NCBI RefSeq assembly: GCF_002834385.1
Contig: NZ_PITQ01000001.1
Location: 372,001-436,000, forward strand
Direction: 5' to 3'
Length of the DNA: 64,000 nt
From: Rahnella sp. AA
GTDB taxonomy: Bacteria > Pseudomonadota > Gammaproteobacteria > Enterobacterales > Enterobacteriaceae
A program made the position numbers and the translations under genes. The notes beneath the pieces are model-generated. The model had not been told where the DNA came from. It did not search any database and worked only from the letters and a program-made list of their open reading frames with translations. Below, one piece after another: positions 1-10,786 of the stretch; position 1 is the first letter of the stretch; each line of letters opens with the position of its first letter.

Positions 1-148
1 CACCGATAAAGCGGCGTTCAGCTTCCAGGGACACCCTGAAGCCAGCCCGGGCCCGCACGATGCGGCGCCATTGTTCGACCATTTCATCGAACTGATTAAC
101 GCTTACCGCGCTTCTCATAACAACAACGCCACTCTTATAAGCAAATAA
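1..148 (+). CDS. carA: Carbamoyl-phosphate synthase small (glutaminase) subunit, 3' end only
   Basis: Only the last 48 codons are present, read from base 2 to the TAA at 146-148; the gene starts left of the window. The visible peptide contains [11 protein letters not shown], the end of the class I glutamine amidotransferase domain, which carries the catalytic His and Glu of the Cys-His-Glu triad. CarA hydrolyses glutamine and channels ammonia to CarB for arginine and pyrimidine synthesis in the cytoplasm. carB follows 18 bp downstream, the usual carAB operon. The extreme C-terminus (after ELINAYR) is a few residues longer than I recall for E. coli and rich in Asn, which is not remarkable. Confidence 0.95.
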   Translation, partial: TDKAAFSFQGHPEASPGPHDAAPLFDHFIELINAYRASHNNNATLISK

Positions 149-166
149 ATCAGGAGCGAATAAAAA

Positions 167-3100
167 ATGCCAAAACGTACAGACATAAAAAGCATCCTGA
201 TTCTGGGCGCAGGCCCGATTGTCATCGGCCAGGCGTGTGAGTTTGACTACTCCGGCGCACAGGCGTGTAAAGCGCTGCGTGAAGAGGGTTACCGTGTCAT
301 TCTGGTGAACTCTAACCCGGCAACGATTATGACTGACCCGGAAATGGCCGATGCGACATACATCGAGCCGATTCACTGGGAAGTTGTGCGCAAGATTATT
401 GAGAAAGAACGTCCGGACGCTGTGCTGCCTACCATGGGTGGCCAGACTGCACTGAACTGTGCACTGGAACTGGAACGTCAGGGCGTGCTGGCAGAATTCG
501 GCGTGACCATGATTGGCGCGACCGCAGACGCCATTGATAAAGCCGAAGACCGTCGCCGTTTCGATATCGCGATGAAGAAAATCGGCCTTGATACCGCACG
601 TTCAGGCATTGCGCATACCATGGAAGAAGCGCTGGTGATCGCGGCTGACGTCGGTTTCCCGTGCATCATTCGTCCTTCATTCACCATGGGCGGCACCGGT
701 GGCGGTATCGCGTACAACCGTGAAGAGTTTGAAGAGATTTGCGAACGCGGTCTGGATCTTTCCCCAACCAAAGAGCTGCTGATTGATGAGTCGCTGATTG
801 GCTGGAAAGAGTACGAGATGGAAGTGGTGCGTGACAAAAACGACAACTGCATCATCGTCTGTTCAATCGAAAACTTCGATGCGATGGGCATCCACACCGG
901 TGACTCCATCACCGTTGCGCCCGCGCAGACCCTGACCGATAAAGAATACCAAATCATGCGTAACGCCTCGATGGCAGTACTGCGTGAAATCGGCGTAGAA
1001 ACCGGCGGTTCAAACGTCCAGTTCTCGGTGAACCCGAAAAATGGTCGCCTGATTGTTATCGAAATGAACCCGCGCGTTTCCCGTTCATCAGCACTGGCAT
1101 CTAAAGCAACCGGCTTCCCGATTGCAAAAGTCGCTGCGAAACTGGCGGTGGGTTACACCCTCGATGAACTGATGAACGACATCACTGGCGGCAAAACGCC
1201 TGCGTCGTTCGAACCGTCTATCGACTACGTTGTGACGAAAATTCCCCGCTTCAACTTCGAGAAATTTGCCGGTGCAAACGACCGTCTGACCACGCAGATG
1301 AAATCCGTCGGCGAAGTGATGGCGATTGGCCGCACCCAGCAGGAATCTCTGCAAAAAGCCTTGCGCGGTCTGGAAGTTGGCGCAAGCGGCTTCGACCCGA
1401 AAGTGAACCTGGATGACCCGGAAGCGCTGACGAAAATCCGCCGCGAGCTGAAAGAAGCGGGCGCGGAGCGTATCTGGTACATCGCTGACGCCTTCCGCGC
1501 CGGGATGTCCGTTGACGGTATCTTTAATCTGACCAACGTCGACCGCTGGTTCCTGGTGCAGATTGAAGAGCTGGTGAAACTGGAAAATGAAGTTGCCGAA
1601 GGCGGTTTCAACATCCTGACCCATGACTACCTGCGCATGCTCAAACGCAAAGGCTTTGCTGACCTGCGCCTGGCTAAGCTGGTCGGTGTATCCGAAAGCG
1701 AAGTGCGCAAACTGCGCCACAAATACAATCTGCATCCGGTTTACAAACGTGTGGATACCTGTGCGGCGGAATTCTCGACTGACACGGCGTACATGTACTC
1801 CACGTACGAAGAAGAGTGCGAATCTAACCCGACCAACGACAAGCCAAAAATCATGGTGTTGGGCGGTGGTCCGAACCGTATCGGTCAGGGCATTGAGTTC
1901 GACTACTGCTGCGTACACGCTTCACTGGCGCTGCGTGAAGACGGTTACGAAACCATCATGGTCAACTGTAACCCTGAAACAGTTTCTACCGACTACGATA
2001 CCTCTGACCGTCTGTACTTCGAATCCGTCACGCTGGAAGACGTGCTGGAAATCGTGCGCATCGAGCAGCCGAAAGGCGTCATCGTGCAGTACGGCGGCCA
2101 GACTCCGCTGAAACTGGCGCGTGAGCTGGAGGCCGCTGGCGTACCGATTATCGGCACCAGCCCGGATGCCATTGACCGCGCTGAAGACCGTGAACGTTTC
2201 CAGCAGGCGGTTAACCGTCTGGGCCTGAAACAACCGGCTAACGCCACGGTAGCAACCATCGAACAGGCTGTCGAAAAAGCAGCCGGTATCGGTTATCCGC
2301 TGGTGGTTCGTCCGTCGTATGTTCTTGGCGGCCGCGCGATGGAAATCGTTTATGACGAAATCGACCTGCGCCGTTACTTCCAGAATGCCGTCAGCGTGTC
2401 CAACGACGCACCCGTGCTGCTGGATCGCTTCCTGGATGACGCAATCGAAGTGGACGTTGACGCAATCTGCGACGGCGAACGCGTGCTGATTGGCGGCATC
2501 ATGGAACACATCGAACAGGCGGGCGTTCACTCCGGTGACTCCGCATGTTCCCTGCCTTGTTACACGCTGAGCCAGGAAATTCAGGATGTGATGCGTCAGC
2601 AGGTCGAGAAACTGGCCTTCGAGCTGAGCGTTCGCGGCCTGATGAACGTCCAGTTCGCGGTGAAAAACAACGAAGTCTACCTGATTGAAGTTAACCCGCG
2701 CGCCGCACGTACCGTACCATTCGTGTCCAAAGCGACCGGTGTGGCACTGGCGAAAGTGGCGGCCCGCGTTATGGCCGGCCAGACGCTGGCGCAGCAGGGC
2801 GTGACCAAAGAAGTGATCCCGCCTTACTACTCCGTCAAAGAAGTGGTGCTGCCGTTCAACAAATTCCCTGGCGTTGACCCGATTCTCGGGCCGGAAATGC
2901 GTTCAACCGGTGAAGTCATGGGCGTTGGCCGCACCTTCGCAGAAGCATTCGCGAAAGCGCAGCTGGGCAGCAACTCCGGCATGAAGAAAGGCGGTCGCGC
3001 GCTGTTGTCAGTGCGTGAAGGCGACAAAGGCCGCGTCGTGGATTTGGCCGCGAAACTGCTGAAACGCGGCTTCGAGCTGGACGCGACGCACGGGACTGCC

Positions 3101-3391
3101 GTTGTGCTGGGCGAAGCCGGGATTAACCCTCGCCTGGTCAACAAGGTGCATGAAGGTCGTCCGCACATTCAGGACCGTATTAAAAACGGTGAGTATGTTT
3201 ACATCGTCAACACCACGGCTGGCCGTCAGGCGATTGAAGACTCCAAGCTGATCCGCCGCAGTGCGCTGCAATATAAAGTGCATTACGACACCACGCTGAA
3301 CGGTGGTTTCGCCACGGCGATGGCGCTGTCTTCTGACCCGACAGAGCAGGTGACGTCGGTGCAGGAAATGCACGCGAAAATCAAAGGCTAA
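167..3391 (+). CDS. carB: Carbamoyl-phosphate synthase large subunit
   Basis: The 1074-residue product matches the usual length of about 1073. It makes carbamoyl phosphate from bicarbonate, ammonia and two ATP, using ammonia tunnelled from CarA. Two homologous ATP-grasp halves are visible: the first opens with [20 protein letters not shown] near residue 11, the second with [19 protein letters not shown] near residue 564, with an oligomerisation region between. The C-terminal allosteric domain (about 937-1074), which binds ornithine, UMP and IMP in the family, is intact. The ATG is preceded by AGGAG at 152-156. Transcription enters from carA, and a hairpin with a T tract at 3409-3443 ends the operon. 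Confidence 0.98.
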   Translation: MPKRTDIKSILILGAGPIVIGQACEFDYSGAQACKALREEGYRVILVNSNPATIMTDPEMADATYIEPIHWEVVRKIIEKERPDAVLPTMGGQTALNCALELERQGVLAEFGVTMIGATADAIDKAEDRRRFDIAMKKIGLDTARSGIAHTMEEALVIAADVGFPCIIRPSFTMGGTGGGIAYNREEFEEICERGLDLSPTKELLIDESLIGWKEYEMEVVRDKNDNCIIVCSIENFDAMGIHTGDSITVAPAQTLTDKEYQIMRNASMAVLREIGVETGGSNVQFSVNPKNGRLIVIEMNPRVSRSSALASKATGFPIAKVAAKLAVGYTLDELMNDITGGKTPASFEPSIDYVVTKIPRFNFEKFAGANDRLTTQMKSVGEVMAIGRTQQESLQKALRGLEVGASGFDPKVNLDDPEALTKIRRELKEAGAERIWYIADAFRAGMSVDGIFNLTNVDRWFLVQIEELVKLENEVAEGGFNILTHDYLRMLKRKGFADLRLAKLVGVSESEVRKLRHKYNLHPVYKRVDTCAAEFSTDTAYMYSTYEEECESNPTNDKPKIMVLGGGPNRIGQGIEFDYCCVHASLALREDGYETIMVNCNPETVSTDYDTSDRLYFESVTLEDVLEIVRIEQPKGVIVQYGGQTPLKLARELEAAGVPIIGTSPDAIDRAEDRERFQQAVNRLGLKQPANATVATIEQAVEKAAGIGYPLVVRPSYVLGGRAMEIVYDEIDLRRYFQNAVSVSNDAPVLLDRFLDDAIEVDVDAICDGERVLIGGIMEHIEQAGVHSGDSACSLPCYTLSQEIQDVMRQQVEKLAFELSVRGLMNVQFAVKNNEVYLIEVNPRAARTVPFVSKATGVALAKVAARVMAGQTLAQQGVTKEVIPPYYSVKEVVLPFNKFPGVDPILGPEMRSTGEVMGVGRTFAEAFAKAQLGSNSGMKKGGRALLSVREGDKGRVVDLAAKLLKRGFELDATHGTAVVLGEAGINPRLVNKVHEGRPHIQDRIKNGEYVYIVNTTAGRQAIEDSKLIRRSALQYKVHYDTTLNGGFATAMALSSDPTEQVTSVQEMHAKIKG

Positions 3392-3408
3392 TGGCATAAT
3401 TGGTTGGC

Positions 3409-3443
3409 AAAAGGCGTGGCGAAAGCTGCGCCTTTTGTCTTTT
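3409..3443 (+). terminator. Rho-independent terminator of carAB
   Basis: AAAAGGCG at 3409-3416 pairs with CGCCTTTT at 3429-3436 and is followed by a T-rich tract. It lies 18 bp after the carB stop. The terminator abuts the left end of the ERIC element. Confidence 0.8.
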
Positions 3444-3568
3444 ATACCCGTCATACTTCATTTCGCAGATGCGTTGGCTGCATTCAGTCACCCGAATCAC
3501 TTACCTGAGTAAGCTCATCGGGATTCCATCACTTGCCGCCTTCCTGCGAACCGAATTATTTGGGTATA
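3443..3568. repeat. ERIC (IRU) palindromic repeat, 126 bp
   Basis: The ends are inverted: TATACCCGTCATACTTC on the left and GAATTATTTGGGTATA on the right. The centre, around 3490-3522, reads CACCCGAATCACTTACC then GAGTAAGCTCATCGGGATTC, which matches the conserved ERIC core used for the ERIC1R and ERIC2 primers. The length from end to end is 126 bp, the classical ERIC size. It sits between the carAB terminator and kefF and would be transcribed only by read-through. A second, more diverged copy is at 28552-28678. Confidence 0.9.
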
Positions 3569-3640
3569 ACGTATGGGCTTTTTTCCAGAAAGCTAAAAAT
3601 TGCGTATGCTGAAGTAAATGAAATAAGACAAGAGACCTGC

Positions 3641-4195
3641 ATGATATTAATAATTTACGCCCATCCTTATCCGCGCCATTCGCGGGCTAATCAGGGACTG
3701 CTGTCAGCAGTAAAAGACTTACCGAACGTGGAAATCCGTTCGCTGTATGACCTCTACCCCGATTTCAACATTGATGTCGATGCTGAGCAGAAAGCGGTTG
3801 AACGCGCCGATCTGGTGGTATTTCAACATCCGGTCCAGTGGTACAGCCTGCCACCGCTGATGAAATTGTGGATAGATAAAGTGCTGGAACACGGCTGGGC
3901 ATACGGCCACGAAGGCAATGCGCTTAATGGAAAACATTGCCTGTGGGCAGTGACCACCGGCGGCAATGAGCACCACTTCGAGCTGGGCGATCACCCGAAT
4001 TTCGATGTGCTGGCGCAGCCGTTGCAGGCGACGGCCGTTTACTGCGGCATGCACTGGCTGCCGTATTTTGCGGTGCATAACACGTTCATTTGCGACGAAG
4101 TGGCGCTGAAAGCAGCCGGTGAGGAATACCGCCGGCGCCTGACGGCCTGCCTGAGTTTGAAAGAAGGCTGCCCGCCGGAGGTGAATCATGGATAA
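3641..4195 (+). CDS. kefF: KefF, flavoprotein regulator of the KefC potassium efflux system
   Basis: The 184-residue product is a flavodoxin-fold NAD(P)H:quinone oxidoreductase of the KefF/MdaB family (about 176 in E. coli). The N-terminus [17 protein letters not shown] is the FMN-phosphate binding beginning of the family, and [17 protein letters not shown], near residue 64, is the typical substrate/FMN-pocket stretch. KefF binds KefC at the inner membrane and is needed for full glutathione-gated K+ efflux during electrophile stress. I chose the ATG at 3641 over in-frame upstream starts because the family begins at MIL; those upstream codons lie inside the ERIC element. The end overlaps kefC by 8 bp, so the two are translationally coupled. 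Confidence 0.93.
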   Translation: MILIIYAHPYPRHSRANQGLLSAVKDLPNVEIRSLYDLYPDFNIDVDAEQKAVERADLVVFQHPVQWYSLPPLMKLWIDKVLEHGWAYGHEGNALNGKHCLWAVTTGGNEHHFELGDHPNFDVLAQPLQATAVYCGMHWLPYFAVHNTFICDEVALKAAGEEYRRRLTACLSLKEGCPPEVNHG

Positions 4196-6038
4196 CCATA
4201 ACCTGATGATTGAGGGGCTGATTTATCTTGGCTCCGCGGCGCTCTTTGTGCCGATTGCCGTCCGCCTCGGGCTGGGTTCTGTACTGGGCTATCTGATCGC
4301 AGGCTGCATTATCGGGCCGTGGGGATTGAAACTGGTTTCTGACGCCGAGTCGATTCTGACGTTTGCGGAAATCGGCGTGGTGCTGATGCTGTTTGTGATA
4401 GGTCTTGAACTGGACCCGAAACGCTTATGGACAATGCGAGCCTCCGTTTTTGGCGGCGGCAGTATTCAGATGGCCGGTTGCGGCATCGTGCTCAGCGCGT
4501 TTTGCTATTTCCTCGGGCTGGACTGGAAAATTGCGCTGCTGATCGGCCTGACGCTGGCGCTGTCTTCCACTGCGATCGCCATGCAGGCGATGAGTGAACG
4601 CAGCCTGACGCCGTCACCGATCGGCCGCAGTGCGTTTGCCGTGCTGCTGTTCCAGGATATTGCCGCGATCCCGCTGGTGGCGATGATCCCGCTCCTCGCC
4701 AGCACGGGCGAAGCCACTACGCTGATGAGCTTCGGCCTGTCGGCGGCAAAAGTGGCCGGTGCGCTGGTGCTGGTCGTGCTGCTCGGGCGTTATGTCACGC
4801 GGCCTTTGCTGCATTTTGTGGCCCGTTCCGGCATGCGTGAAGTGTTCAGCGCCGTCGCGCTTTTCCTGGTATTCGGCTTCGGCATCCTGCTGGAAATGGC
4901 CGGCATGTCGATGGCGATGGGCGCGTTTCTGGCGGGCGTATTGCTGGCGAGCTCTGAGTATCGCCACGCGCTGGAAAGCGATATTCAGCCGTTTAAAGGT
5001 TTGCTGTTGGGGCTGTTCTTTATCGGCGTCGGGATGTCTATCGACTTCGGAACGCTGGTGCATCAGCCGTTGCTAATCGCTACGTTGCTGGTGGGCTTTA
5101 TGGCGCTCAAGGCGGCGATGTTGTGGCTGATTGCACCGTGGCTGGGTGTACCGAAAAAACAGCGTGGTCTTTTTGCGATCTTAATCGGGCAGGGCAGTGA
5201 ATTCGCCTTCGTGATTTTCAGTGCTGCGAAAATGGCTGGCGTGATGCCTGACGAATGGTCGAAAGCGCTGACGCTTGCCGTTGCGCTTTCAATGGCTGTA
5301 ACGCCGCTGCTGCTGGTGATTGCGAACCGCATGGAGCGCAATGCGCCGAAAGATGACCGTCCGCAGGATACCATTGACGAAGAAAATGCACAGGTCATTA
5401 TCGCCGGGTTTGGTCGTTTTGGTCAGATTGCCGGTCGTTTGCTGCTGGCCAATAATGTTCATACCGTCGTTCTGGACCACGATCCGGATCATATCGAAAC
5501 GCTGCGAAAATTCGGCACCAAAGTGTTTTACGGTGACGCGACCCGCGTGGATTTACTCGAATCTGCAGGCGCAGCGCAGGCCAAAGTGCTGATTAATGCC
5601 ATCGACGATGTCGACGCTAATCTCCAGCTGACGGCGCTGGCGAAAGAACATTTCCCTCATCTGAAAGTTATCGCCCGTGCCCGCGATGTCGATCACTGGT
5701 ATCAGTTGCGCCAGTTAGGCGTGGAAGCGCCTGAGCGTGAACTGTTCGAAGGCTCTCTGCGCGTTGGCCGCGATGTGCTTGAAGCGCTCGGGCTGGATGC
5801 CTACGAAGCCCGAGAGAAGGCCGATCTGTTCCGCCGCTATAACCTCAAAATGCTGGAAGCCACGATCGAGAATTACGAAGATACCGAGTTCCGGATCGCC
5901 AGTATGCAACGTGCGAGAGATATGCTGAGTTCAGCCATTGAGCAGGATCAGGAGCGTCTGTCATCAGTTCACTCAGGCTGGCGTGGGAGTATTGACGGTA
6001 AAGCGCCGGAAAAGGATGTGATAGAAGCGAAGGGATAA
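4188..6038 (+). CDS. kefC: KefC, glutathione-regulated potassium/proton antiporter
   Basis: The 616-residue protein (about 620 in E. coli) has a CPA2 Na+/H+-exchanger membrane domain of roughly a dozen hydrophobic segments over residues 1-385. A charged linker follows, then a cytoplasmic TrkA-N (RCK) domain opening with the NAD/glutathione-binding glycine motif [10 protein letters not shown] near residue 403. The acidic regulatory loop HALESD, where mutations are known to make KefC leaky, is present near residue 259. Glutathione holds it shut and glutathione adducts open it, acidifying the cytoplasm and protecting against methylglyoxal and other electrophiles. GGAGGTG just upstream is a strong ribosome binding site. 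A hairpin at 6055-6082 closes the kefFC unit. Confidence 0.96.
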   Translation: MDNHNLMIEGLIYLGSAALFVPIAVRLGLGSVLGYLIAGCIIGPWGLKLVSDAESILTFAEIGVVLMLFVIGLELDPKRLWTMRASVFGGGSIQMAGCGIVLSAFCYFLGLDWKIALLIGLTLALSSTAIAMQAMSERSLTPSPIGRSAFAVLLFQDIAAIPLVAMIPLLASTGEATTLMSFGLSAAKVAGALVLVVLLGRYVTRPLLHFVARSGMREVFSAVALFLVFGFGILLEMAGMSMAMGAFLAGVLLASSEYRHALESDIQPFKGLLLGLFFIGVGMSIDFGTLVHQPLLIATLLVGFMALKAAMLWLIAPWLGVPKKQRGLFAILIGQGSEFAFVIFSAAKMAGVMPDEWSKALTLAVALSMAVTPLLLVIANRMERNAPKDDRPQDTIDEENAQVIIAGFGRFGQIAGRLLLANNVHTVVLDHDPDHIETLRKFGTKVFYGDATRVDLLESAGAAQAKVLINAIDDVDANLQLTALAKEHFPHLKVIARARDVDHWYQLRQLGVEAPERELFEGSLRVGRDVLEALGLDAYEAREKADLFRRYNLKMLEATIENYEDTEFRIASMQRARDMLSSAIEQDQERLSSVHSGWRGSIDGKAPEKDVIEAKG

Positions 6039-6054
6039 ACTTAGGAATAAATAG

Positions 6055-6082
6055 AAAACCGGTGCCAGATGCACCGGTTTTT
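6055..6082 (+). terminator. Terminator of kefFC
   Basis: AAAACCGGTGC pairs perfectly with GCACCGGTTTTT around a 5-base loop. With A runs on one side and T runs on the other it probably works in both directions, also serving the convergent exporter gene that ends at 6092. Confidence 0.85.
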
Positions 6083-6091
6083 CTTTGTGAT

Positions 6092-6706
6092 TCAGCTCAG
6101 AGCGACTTTAATGCCTAAACCAATCAGCACGCCGCCCAGCAGTTTATCGATAATTTTCTGCGCTTTTGCCAGACCACGGCGAACCGGTGCACTCTGGATT
6201 AACAACGCCAGCGAAGGCCACCAGATAGCAGACAAGCCGACGATAATCGACGCATACCACAGCTTTTCGCCAAGGCTTGAGTTGATCTGTAAAACCTGTG
6301 TAAACATCGCCAGGAAAAACAGTGTCGCTTTCGGGTTCAGCAGATTGCACAGATAGCCCTGTACGAATGCAGTACGCAGTTTGACCTGCTGTGGCTCCAG
6401 CCCGTCGAGATTCATCTTACTGTTGCTGCGCGAGAACAGCGCCTGAATACCGACCCAGATCAGATAGGCGGCACCGACGTATTTCAGCAGATCGAACAAC
6501 CACGGCGTTGTTGTGATCACCACCGCCAGACCGGCCACACAGTAAGACATATGTGTTATCACGCCACAAATCACGCCCAATGACGTCATAAGTGCAGCGA
6601 TGCGCGGATAGCGGGCCGCATTTTTGATGACCAGAAAGAAATCAGGGCCAGGAGAGAGCATGCCGAGAAAGGCGATACTGGCAACAAAAAGGGTGGTTTC
6701 AAGCAT
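6092..6706 (-). CDS. LysE/RhtB-family amino-acid exporter
   Basis: The 204-residue integral membrane protein has about six hydrophobic segments and the family signature GMLSPGPDFFLVIKNA near its N-terminus, followed by a conserved LLNPKATLFFLAMF in the middle. Members export amino acids or related small metabolites (threonine, homoserine, lysine) out of the cytoplasm; the substrate here cannot be told from sequence. I placed the start at the ATG at 6706, where MLET begins the first membrane segment; a TTG six codons upstream (6724) is also open. It lies convergent to kefC and divergent from folA. I do not recall an exporter here in E. coli, so it is a lineage-specific insertion or retention. 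Confidence 0.85.
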   Translation of the reverse strand: MLETTLFVASIAFLGMLSPGPDFFLVIKNAARYPRIAALMTSLGVICGVITHMSYCVAGLAVVITTTPWLFDLLKYVGAAYLIWVGIQALFSRSNSKMNLDGLEPQQVKLRTAFVQGYLCNLLNPKATLFFLAMFTQVLQINSSLGEKLWYASIIVGLSAIWWPSLALLIQSAPVRRGLAKAQKIIDKLLGGVLIGLGIKVALS

Positions 6707-7120
6707 GAAAATAACCGTCGTCAATGTTCAGAACAAAAGAAGGCGGCATGATACGCCAATCCTCAGTAAGTTAAATCACTCTTGCCGATTTTTTTGGGCA
6801 GCTATACTGAGGGAGTCTGTGGCTGTGTATCGTAAACACCCCGTTGTGTAAGCGTTGTTGTACAACACGGACAGACAGCAAAAGGTGCAGGTGGCCGGAT
6901 TCAGAATTTTCGACTGAATTAATGACAAACTATCCTGATTTTAACCGCACTTTACGACAGAGGCTGGCACTTTAGCGTGGGAATATCCCGTCAGGCTAAA
7001 GGCTCCCTTATATCTTTGTAAAGCGTGGGTCTCCCTATCGACGGCTGATGGGGCTTTCCGTATAGTGTCACCTCTTTTTTCGAGTCACGCACCAATTCCT
7101 TATTTACACAGGGCTTCACA
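6707..7120. other. 414-bp spacer between the exporter gene and folA
   Basis: No gene is supported here. It holds the divergent promoters of the LysE-type gene and folA. Visible signals are TTGCCG (6782) and TATACT (6803), 15 bp apart and so weak as a pair, a perfect 12-bp palindrome TGTTGTACAACA at 6856-6867, and a better folA promoter candidate at 7038-7066. A 10-codon GTG frame at 6819-6851 after GGGAG was judged too short to call. Confidence 0.6.
7038..7066 (+). promoter_or_regulatory. Candidate folA promoter
   Basis: TCGACG at 7038-7043 and TATAGT at 7061-7066 are separated by 17 bp and place the start of transcription about 48 bp before folA. The -10 is good and the -35 is moderate. This was assigned by eye only. 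Confidence 0.45.
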
Positions 7121-7606
7121 ATGATTATTAGCCTGATCGCCGCACTGGCGACCGATCGCGTTATTGGCATGGAAAACGCTATGCCTTGGCATTTACCCGG
7201 TGATCTGGCCTGGTTTAAGCGTAATACGCTCAACAAACCTGTCATCATGGGGCGCAAGACGTTTGAGTCAATCGGACGCCCGTTGCCTGGCCGGCTGAAT
7301 ATCGTCATCAGCTCTAATCCGGGCGGACATGAAGGTGTGACCTGGGTGACGTCTGTTGATGCCGCACTGAGTGCTGCCGGAGATGTGGAAGAAGTGATGG
7401 TGATGGGCGGCGGACGTGTTTATGAGCAGTTGCTGCCAAAGGCAGATCGTTTGTATCTGACCCATATCGATGCCGAAGTCGAAGGGGATACCCACTTCCC
7501 GGATTACGAGCCTGACGACTGGGAAAGCACTTTCAGCGAATTCCATGACGCTGACGAGCAAAACTCACACGGCTACTGCTTCGAGATCCTCGACCGCCGC
7601 GCCTGA
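7121..7606 (+). CDS. folA: Dihydrofolate reductase
   Basis: The 161-residue enzyme reduces dihydrofolate to tetrahydrofolate with NADPH in the cytoplasm and is the target of trimethoprim. The sequence is the chromosomal type: [20 protein letters not shown] at the N-terminus, then the catalytic Asp in [10 protein letters not shown] (residue 28, equal to Asp27 of E. coli because of one extra N-terminal Ile), and the NADPH-binding MGGGRVYEQ near residue 94. No change typical of trimethoprim resistance stands out at the Asp-Leu-Ala-Trp-Phe core. It is a single-gene unit with its own promoter candidate and a terminator at 7627-7653. Confidence 0.97.
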   Translation: MIISLIAALATDRVIGMENAMPWHLPGDLAWFKRNTLNKPVIMGRKTFESIGRPLPGRLNIVISSNPGGHEGVTWVTSVDAALSAAGDVEEVMVMGGGRVYEQLLPKADRLYLTHIDAEVEGDTHFPDYEPDDWESTFSEFHDADEQNSHGYCFEILDRRA

Positions 7607-7626
7607 CAGGCCCTCTGTGTAAAATA

Positions 7627-7653
7627 AAAGGCACCTTTTACGGGTGCCTTTTT
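7627..7653. terminator. Terminator between folA and apaH
   Basis: AAAGGCACC at 7627 pairs with GGTGCCTTTTT around a short loop. It has A and T runs on both sides and lies between two convergent genes, so it is probably bidirectional. Confidence 0.85.
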
Positions 7654-7703
7654 GCCATTCTTATCTTCACTATCCGGTCAGCCAGTGATTCGCGCAGACA
7701 TCA

Positions 7704-8558
7704 TCAGGTAGCTTTTGGGATTTCTGCCTGCTCTTTCTCATCCTGGCGATTTGAAGGCTGAGTGAAGTAAGTTTTGTCTTCCCACCGCAACATCGTTAAA
7801 TCACCGCCCCAGCAGCAACCGGTATCGAGCGCATAAATGCCTTCCGGAGCCCCTTTCCCTTCCAGCGATGCCCAGTGGCCAAAAGCAATGCTGTAGCCCG
7901 CTTCCTGCAACGGTCCGGGGATATCAAACCAGGGTTTCAGAGGTCTTGGCGCATTTTCTGGCACATCTTTGCAGATCATATCCAGTTGCCCGTTTGGAAA
8001 ACAGTAACGCATGCGGGTGAGCGCATTGGTGCTGAAACGCAGGCGTGCCAGACCGCTGAGCTCAGGATGCCAGTTGTTAGGCATGTCGCCGTACATCGCA
8101 TCCAGAAACAGCGGATAGGTATCGCTGCTCAGAACGGCTTCGACTTCCCGTGCGCACATTTTTGCGGTTTCAAGATCCCATTGCGGCGTGATGCCCGCGT
8201 GAGCCATCACCAGTTTCAGATCCTCATCGACCTGCAGAACCGGCTGGCGTCGCAGCCAGTTGATGAGCTCATCGGCGTCTTCTGCTTCGAGTAAAGGCGT
8301 GATGCGATCTTTCGGCTTGTTAAAGCTGATGCCCGCATATACGGCCAGCAGATGTAAATCGTGATTCCCCAGCACCATTCGCACGCAATCGCCCAAACCA
8401 CTGACAAAACGCAGGACTTCATGAGAAGAGGGGCCGCGGGCAACCAGATCGCCTGTCAGCCAGAGAGAATCATTTTGCGGATCAAAATCCACCTGCGCCA
8501 ATAGCGCCTTGAGTTCATCGATGCAGCCGTGAACATCACCAATAAGATATGTCGACAT
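7704..8558 (-). CDS. apaH: Bis(5'-nucleosyl)-tetraphosphatase (symmetrical), ApaH
   Basis: The 284-residue cytoplasmic enzyme hydrolyses Ap4A to two ADP and also removes Np4 caps from RNA in E. coli. The calcineurin-like metallophosphatase blocks are visible in order: [13 protein letters not shown] near residue 4, [11 protein letters not shown] near residue 33 and [16 protein letters not shown] near residue 61, with a downstream VMAHAGI block. It is the last gene of the lptD-surA-pdxA-rsmA-apaG-apaH run and starts 5 bp after the apaG stop. No strong Shine-Dalgarno is visible, so coupling to apaG translation is likely. Confidence 0.96.
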   Translation of the reverse strand: MSTYLIGDVHGCIDELKALLAQVDFDPQNDSLWLTGDLVARGPSSHEVLRFVSGLGDCVRMVLGNHDLHLLAVYAGISFNKPKDRITPLLEAEDADELINWLRRQPVLQVDEDLKLVMAHAGITPQWDLETAKMCAREVEAVLSSDTYPLFLDAMYGDMPNNWHPELSGLARLRFSTNALTRMRYCFPNGQLDMICKDVPENAPRPLKPWFDIPGPLQEAGYSIAFGHWASLEGKGAPEGIYALDTGCCWGGDLTMLRWEDKTYFTQPSNRQDEKEQAEIPKAT

Positions 8559-8563
8559 GAGGA

Positions 8564-8941
8564 TTAATTTATCAGCGTAGGGATGGCGAGGCGGAAGACC
8601 GGAACGGGCACACGGAAGGCCTCGCCGTCATGTGCAACCATTTCATAATGGCCTTCCATCGTGCCCAGCGGTGTTTCTAAAATCGCGCCGCTGGTGTAGT
8701 GAAATTCATTGCCAGGCAGGATCAATGGCTGTTCACCAATCACCCCTTCTCCCTGAACTTCGGTCTGACGACCGTTACTGTTGGTAATCAGCCAGTAACG
8801 GCGAAGCAGCTGCACATTAAAACGCCCCAGATTGCGGATCGTGATGGTGTAGGCGAAAACAAAACGTTCTTCTTCCGGTATCGACTGTGACTCAACGTAG
8901 ATACTTTGCACCTGAACACAAACTCGGGGCGAATTAAGCAT
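8564..8941 (-). CDS. apaG: ApaG, fibronectin-III-like protein
   Basis: The 125-residue protein has the length of E. coli ApaG. It is a single beta-sandwich domain, with [19 protein letters not shown] and the [14 protein letters not shown] block as family hallmarks. Its exact role in bacteria is not settled; the fold is that of the F-box protein FBA/ApaG domain. I chose the ATG at 8941 (MLNSPRV) rather than an upstream frame because the SD sequence AGGAG overlaps the rsmA stop codon just before it and homologues start here. It is 4 bp from rsmA and 5 bp from apaH, inside the operon. Confidence 0.95.
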   Translation of the reverse strand: MLNSPRVCVQVQSIYVESQSIPEEERFVFAYTITIRNLGRFNVQLLRRYWLITNSNGRQTEVQGEGVIGEQPLILPGNEFHYTSGAILETPLGTMEGHYEMVAHDGEAFRVPVPVFRLAIPTLIN

Positions 8942-8945
8942 AACG

Positions 8946-9773
8946 CTACTCCTGAGGTTCCGGGGTTTTAGGTCGTGTAGACAACCAGTTAGCCAGTTTA
9001 CAGAATTGCTCAACCGAAATATTTTCAGCACGCATGCTGAGATCCAGACCCAGCTCGGTCATTTGTTCTGGTGTGAACAAATGACCGAGACTGTTACGTA
9101 CAGTCTTACGGCGCTGGTTAAAAGCATCCGTGGTCAGGCGGCTCAGAATACGAATATCAGATACCGGGTACGGAATACTTTCATGCGGTACTAAGCGTAC
9201 TACCGCAGATTCTACTTTTGGCGCTGGCGTGAAGGATTCCGGTGGAACTTCCAGTACCGGGATCACGCGGCAATAATACTGCGCCATCACTGTTAAACGA
9301 CCATACGCTTTGCTGTTCGGGCCTGCAACCAGACGGTTCACCACTTCCTTTTGCAACATGAAGTGCATGTCTTTGATGGCGTTGGTATAGGTAAACAGAT
9401 GGAACATTAACGGTGTGGAGATGTTATATGGCAGGTTACCGAAAACGCGCAACGGCTGCCCCAGCTCTTCAGAGAGTTCGCCAAAATTGATTTTCATGGC
9501 ATCGGACTGAATGACCCGCAATTTACCCTGAAATTTAGGATTGGTTTCCAGTCGTGCAGCCAGATCACGGTCAAGTTCGATCACCGTCATACTGTCCAGA
9601 CGGGAGGCGACAGGCTCTGTCAGCGCCGCCAGACCGGGGCCGATCTCGACGACGGCCTCGCCCGGCATAGGGTGAATGGCCGATACGATGCTATCGATAA
9701 CAAACTGATCGGTTAAGAAGTTTTGCCCAAAACGTTTACGGGCAAAGTGACCTTGGTGGACTCTACTATTCAT
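8946..9773 (-). CDS. rsmA: 16S rRNA (adenine1518-N6/1519-N6)-dimethyltransferase
   Basis: The 275-residue protein (about 273 in E. coli, also called KsgA) dimethylates two adjacent adenines in helix 45 of 16S rRNA late in 30S assembly. FGQNFLTD near the N-terminus, the SAM-binding [13 protein letters not shown] and the catalytic [12 protein letters not shown] are all present. Loss of this gene is known to confer kasugamycin resistance; nothing suggests loss here. It sits 5 bp downstream of pdxA and 4 bp upstream of apaG on the same strand. Confidence 0.97.
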   Translation of the reverse strand: MNSRVHQGHFARKRFGQNFLTDQFVIDSIVSAIHPMPGEAVVEIGPGLAALTEPVASRLDSMTVIELDRDLAARLETNPKFQGKLRVIQSDAMKINFGELSEELGQPLRVFGNLPYNISTPLMFHLFTYTNAIKDMHFMLQKEVVNRLVAGPNSKAYGRLTVMAQYYCRVIPVLEVPPESFTPAPKVESAVVRLVPHESIPYPVSDIRILSRLTTDAFNQRRKTVRNSLGHLFTPEQMTELGLDLSMRAENISVEQFCKLANWLSTRPKTPEPQE

Positions 9774-9778
9774 TGTTG

Positions 9779-10786
9779 TTATTTATCGTTGCTGTTATTT
9801 GCCATGCGAATGGCGAGATTTATTGCTGTCTTGAAACTGCCTGCATCGGCGGTGCCGGTGGCGGCGAGTTCAAGGGCGGTACCGTGATCAACGGAAGTCC
9901 GGATAAAAGGAAGGCCAAGCGTGATATTCACTGCGCGACCGAATCCCTGATATTTTAGCACCGGAAGGCCCTGATCGTGATACATCGATAAAACAGCATC
10001 GGCATGTTGCAGATATTTAGGCTGGAATAACGTATCAGCGGGCAGCGGGCCGATAAGATTCATCCCTTGCTGGCGTAGTTCTTCCAACGCCGGAATGATG
10101 GTATCAATCTCTTCATGGCCCATGTGGCCGCCTTCACCTGCATGTGGATTCAGACCACAGACATAGATTTGCGGCTCGTCAATACCGAATTTAGTTTTCA
10201 GGTCGTGATTGAGTATGGTGATCACTTCATGCAGGCATTGGCGGGTAATTGCGCCCGGCACCGCCAGTAATGGCAAATGCGTGGTCGCCAGCGCCACGCG
10301 CAATTCTTCCGTTGCCAGCATCATGACGACACGGTCGCAATGGCTGCGGTCAGCAAAGAATTCGGTATGGCCTGTGAAAGGGATCCCTGCATCGTTGATA
10401 ATACTTTTTTGCACCGGACCGGTTACCAACGCAGCGAATTCACCGCTGATAGCACCGTCGCAGGCCCGGGCCAGCGTTTCCACGACGTAGTGGCTGTTGG
10501 CGACGTCCAGCTTGCCAGCTGTAACAGGCACGGCGGTGCTGACTGGCAAAACGGTTAACGTCCCCGCGGCCTGAGGTTCTGCCGGGCTGTCTTTTTGGTA
10601 TTCGCGCAGCTGAATCTTCAGACCCAGTTTTTCAGCGCGTTCAAGCAGCAGGGCCGGATCGGCACATACCACCAGCTCAACAGGCCATGCCTGCTGAGCC
10701 AGCGCCAGTACCAGATCCGGCCCAACCCCGGCAGGCTCGCCGGGGGTGATGACGACAGATTTCGTTGTCAGAGGTTTATTGTCCAT
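9779..10786 (-). CDS. pdxA: 4-hydroxythreonine-4-phosphate dehydrogenase
   Basis: The 335-residue NAD-dependent enzyme (about 329 in E. coli) oxidises 4-phosphohydroxy-L-threonine in the pyridoxal phosphate pathway, before condensation by PdxJ. Recognisable family blocks are [19 protein letters not shown] at the N-terminus, [10 protein letters not shown] with a metal-binding His near residue 143, and [19 protein letters not shown] near residue 217. Its start overlaps the end of surA by 11 bp, which indicates translational coupling, and rsmA follows 5 bp after. Confidence 0.97.
   Translation of the reverse strand: MDNKPLTTKSVVITPGEPAGVGPDLVLALAQQAWPVELVVCADPALLLERAEKLGLKIQLREYQKDSPAEPQAAGTLTVLPVSTAVPVTAGKLDVANSHYVVETLARACDGAISGEFAALVTGPVQKSIINDAGIPFTGHTEFFADRSHCDRVVMMLATEELRVALATTHLPLLAVPGAITRQCLHEVITILNHDLKTKFGIDEPQIYVCGLNPHAGEGGHMGHEEIDTIIPALEELRQQGMNLIGPLPADTLFQPKYLQHADAVLSMYHDQGLPVLKYQGFGRAVNITLGLPFIRTSVDHGTALELAATGTADAGSFKTAINLAIRMANNSNDK

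Noticed and set aside
1088-1918. 276-codon open frame on the minus strand
   Set aside because: Antisense to carB and without any recognisable motif.
3400-3612. 70-codon frame across the carB-kefF spacer
   Set aside because: It runs through the terminator and the ERIC element; ERIC palindromes often leave open frames by chance.
6819-6851. 10-codon GTG frame after GGGAG upstream of folA
   Set aside because: Too short and without a promoter, attenuator or conserved codon run that would mark it as a leader peptide.
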